64,000 bases of DNA from DAITQM01 sp039794245. GTDB taxonomy: Bacteria; Pseudomonadota; Gammaproteobacteria; Xanthomonadales; Wenzhouxiangellaceae. Where the stretch lies: the NCBI GenBank assembly GCA_039794245.1, contig JBDIVS010000009.1:1-64000 (forward strand). Reading direction: 5' to 3'. The position numbers were made by a program, and so were the translations under genes. Shown piece after piece: positions 59,991 to 64,000 of this stretch. The notes below the pieces were generated by a model. That model did no database searches, was not told where the DNA came from, and worked only from the letters and a program-made list of their open reading frames with translations. Every line of letters begins with the position of its first letter. Positions within the stretch are counted from its first letter, which is position 1.

Positions 59991-61751
59991 TTACCTTTTG
60001 GCACGAAGAACAAAGGAAGTGGCATTCGCCACAGTCGGCCGGCTCCGGGAGGCAACGTCGAATTTCAGCACCAGGGTCAGCATGGCCAGGATCAGCAGCA
60101 AAAGTCCGCCGGGGCCGAGGGCGGGGATCGGGGCCGGGGCCTGGTTGAGGAGGACGGTGCCGGCGGCGGCGACCTGGGTTTCGATTGGGCCGCCGGATGG
60201 AGTCTGGGTCCAGCCTTTGGTGATGTAGGTGGCGCGCCAGGCGCGGCGGTAGAGCACCTCGGCGCTGATCGAGATCGCCGCCCCCGGAGGTACACTGGTC
60301 GCATCGAAGCGGAACACCTCGGTCCGCGTCTCACCGCTCGCGATCCGGGTGTCACTGGCGACGTTCTCGGCGTCGATGAACAACACCGGCCGGACGACGG
60401 GACCTGTGCCGTTGATCCGCCCTTCGAGGACGCGCGCGAAGCCGGCGCCCGGTTCGCCGGCGAGGTCGCCGGCTTGTTTGCCCGGCACCTCGTCGTCGGC
60501 CCAGAACGGGATCACCTGGCCGGTGCTTTGCGGCAGCGGGACGCCGGCGGCATCGACCTCGAGGTGCAACAGTGCATTGCGCACCGAAACACCGGTCGGA
60601 AACGCATGCCCGGCCCCGGCGTTGGTGAGGCGCGCCGTGACGATGACTTCATCGCCGGCGAGTTGGGCTTCGATATCGAGTGAGATCGCCGCGCTCAGGC
60701 GCTCGGGTGAGGCGCCGATAAAGTCATGCGTCCGGCGGTCCTCGGGCGGCCGGATCGGTGTGCCGCCCAGAGAGCTGATCGGCCCCGGCGCGGCCGCCGG
60801 CGGCATGTGGCAATCCTGGCAGGTGCGAAAATCAGGACCGGGTGCGGCCCACGGCGAGGCGAGCCATTCGCTGTAGGTGTTCTGCCCCGGTGCGCCGCTG
60901 TCCGGGTTGTTGTATTCGTGGCACGCGGCGCACAGCCGCGATTCCTTGAACAGCGGCGCGTAAAGGGCGTTCATCGTCGAGAATCCGACATCGTCGAGCG
61001 GCCCCCAGACGAAAAACTGCGTCGGCGACTCGTCGGGAAAGCGGTATTCGGAGTTGCCGAGGTGGTTGAGGGCGCTGACGTTGTCGTTGACCTCGTGGAT
61101 CTGGTGGCAGGCCAGGCACTGCACGCCGTCGAGGGCGCCGGGCGCTGCCACCTCGTCGAGCATCACGTTGCCGGGATCGAAGACGTCGGCGAGCGGCGCG
61201 TGGCAGGCGGCGCAGAATCCCGTCTCGCCCGGATCGTGGGTGTCCCGATAGACATACCCGGCGCTGCCGCCGGGCGTGCCGCTGCCGGAAAACAGGTCGA
61301 GCACCCATTCGTTGACCGCGGCGTGGGCGTGGTTGCTGGTCAGCCATTGGTCGGCCTGCTCCTGGTGGCAGAAAGCGCAGCCGAGATTGACCGTCGGCGG
61401 CTGGTATGCCGGGTTGTCGGCAGCCGGCAGCGGCGAGAGCAGGATCAGCACATCGCTGCCGTCGAAGGCGTTGGTCTGTTCGATCGGGTAATTGACCGCA
61501 GCGTTCGGATCATACGGCAAGGTGGCGGTGACGACCACGCCGCCGGGCGGTGCGACGGGCAGCGTGAAACGGCCGTCGGCGCCGGTCAGCACCAGCGGCG
61601 AGGCCGGGTCGGCCTGGATGCGGATGCGGGCGCCGGGAATCGGGGCCAGATCGCCGGCGCGCAGCACCAGGCCGGTGATCGCCGCGGAAAGTTGGAACGG
61701 CAGGCAGGCGAGCATTACGCCCGCGGCCCACAGCGGTCGGTCGAAAGTCAT
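59991..61751 (-). CDS. exported pentaheme c-type cytochrome
   Basis: 586 aa from the ATG at 61751, where a signal peptide begins; the frame is open further upstream without similarity. Residues 25-110 form a carboxypeptidase-regulatory/CNA-B-like beta domain. Five heme motifs follow: CAFCH (125), CAACH (180), CLACH (212), CAACH (274) and CQDCH (311). Residues 350-540 are beta-rich. The C-terminus has APIPALGPGGLLLLILAMLT plus basic residues, resembling an IPTL-CTERM sorting tail in a variant form. Likely a surface or periplasmic electron-transfer protein. Confidence 0.85.
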   Translation of the reverse strand: MTFDRPLWAAGVMLACLPFQLSAAITGLVLRAGDLAPIPGARIRIQADPASPLVLTGADGRFTLPVAPPGGVVVTATLPYDPNAAVNYPIEQTNAFDGSDVLILLSPLPAADNPAYQPPTVNLGCAFCHQEQADQWLTSNHAHAAVNEWVLDLFSGSGTPGGSAGYVYRDTHDPGETGFCAACHAPLADVFDPGNVMLDEVAAPGALDGVQCLACHQIHEVNDNVSALNHLGNSEYRFPDESPTQFFVWGPLDDVGFSTMNALYAPLFKESRLCAACHEYNNPDSGAPGQNTYSEWLASPWAAPGPDFRTCQDCHMPPAAAPGPISSLGGTPIRPPEDRRTHDFIGASPERLSAAISLDIEAQLAGDEVIVTARLTNAGAGHAFPTGVSVRNALLHLEVDAAGVPLPQSTGQVIPFWADDEVPGKQAGDLAGEPGAGFARVLEGRINGTGPVVRPVLFIDAENVASDTRIASGETRTEVFRFDATSVPPGAAISISAEVLYRRAWRATYITKGWTQTPSGGPIETQVAAAGTVLLNQAPAPIPALGPGGLLLLILAMLTLVLKFDVASRSRPTVANATSFVLRAKR

Positions 61752-61832
61752 ACCACCTCCAATGGCGCGCTCGTGCGGGGCCGAAACCACGGCCGCCTGC
61801 CGCTCACGCCTGATCCATTTATTATAACGGCG

Positions 61833-63859
<2,027 letters not shown>

Positions 63860-63863
<4 letters not shown>

Positions 63864-64000
63864 GGTGGCGGCCATCGCTGCCTGTCCGGCTGCTGATCGC
63901 CGCCGCGCTGGCCGGCGGCGTTTGTTTAGCAGAAGATAACAAAAATCGACCGGCGCCGGGCGTCGTCTCGCTCGCCCCTTTTCTGACCGAACTGGTCTAT
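63860..64000 (+). CDS. BtuF-like periplasmic binding protein, partial
   Basis: Only the first 47 codons are in the window. The ATG overlaps the stop of the preceding gene (ATGA). A signal peptide (LLIAAALAGGVCLA) is followed by GVVSLAPFLTELVY, the characteristic start of helical-backbone metal/cobalamin receptors (BtuF/FhuD/TroA-like). It continues past the right edge. Confidence 0.7.

Overview
The window is GC-rich bacterial chromosome (my impression is about 65% GC; not computed). Several conserved gene orders point to a gammaproteobacterium: ssrA/smpB next to ratA-rnfH, bamE divergent from fur with recN beyond, grpE-dnaK-dnaJ-dapB, and tsaD divergent from rpsU-yqeY-dnaG-rpoD followed by tRNA-Ile(CAU). 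Fur has the P. aeruginosa-like HHDHMVCVET site. I cannot name the genus; a Chromatiales- or Xanthomonadales-like lineage would fit.

Layout: 1-5300 is an accessory array of small enzymes on the minus strand (alpha/beta hydrolase, AHSA1-ArsR pair, two YCII proteins, three VOC proteins, a GST), lying directly 3' of the tmRNA gene. 5700-17055 is core: ssrA, smpB, ratA, rnfH, a Na+-coupled NSS transporter, bamE, fur, recN, and the heat-shock operon grpE-dnaK-dnaJ-dapB behind a near-perfect sigma-32 promoter. At 17056 the order breaks. A patch of broken genes (a small secreted protein and the first third of a hydantoinase) leads into a six-gene hydrogenase-4-like membrane operon, hyfBCEFGI, headed by an XRE regulator. 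Its large subunit lacks both canonical Ni-ligand motifs. 26-32 kb holds an SNF2 helicase with an unknown partner and a long-form thymidine/AMP phosphorylase.

32.3-38.4 kb is repeat- and mobile-element-rich: tRNA-Ser(TGA) followed by duplicated palindromic modules, a beta-helix/Calx-beta exoprotein and a broken second exoprotein with a similar leader, a group II intron remnant whose reverse transcriptase lost its catalytic core, and a vapBC pair. Then come an ECF sigma factor coupled to a Ser/Thr kinase, a folate group (folM-like, folK, folB), a TPR pseudogene and a second solo intron 3' end. 45.7-51.5 kb is the core macromolecular-synthesis region.

52.2-59.9 kb is a cluster of envelope proteins in two divergent arms: lipoprotein, OmpA-like and TlpA-like on the minus strand; a coiled-coil periplasmic protein, a Cys-rich lipoprotein, a four-TM TolQ/ExbB-like protein, an ExbD-like protein with the transmembrane Asp, and a DUF4384-like protein on the plus strand. 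It looks like a proton-driven envelope machine that I do not recognise, and is the best candidate here for an undescribed system. The window closes with a pentaheme cytochrome, a YyaL-type thioredoxin-fold protein and the first 47 codons of a BtuF-like binding protein.
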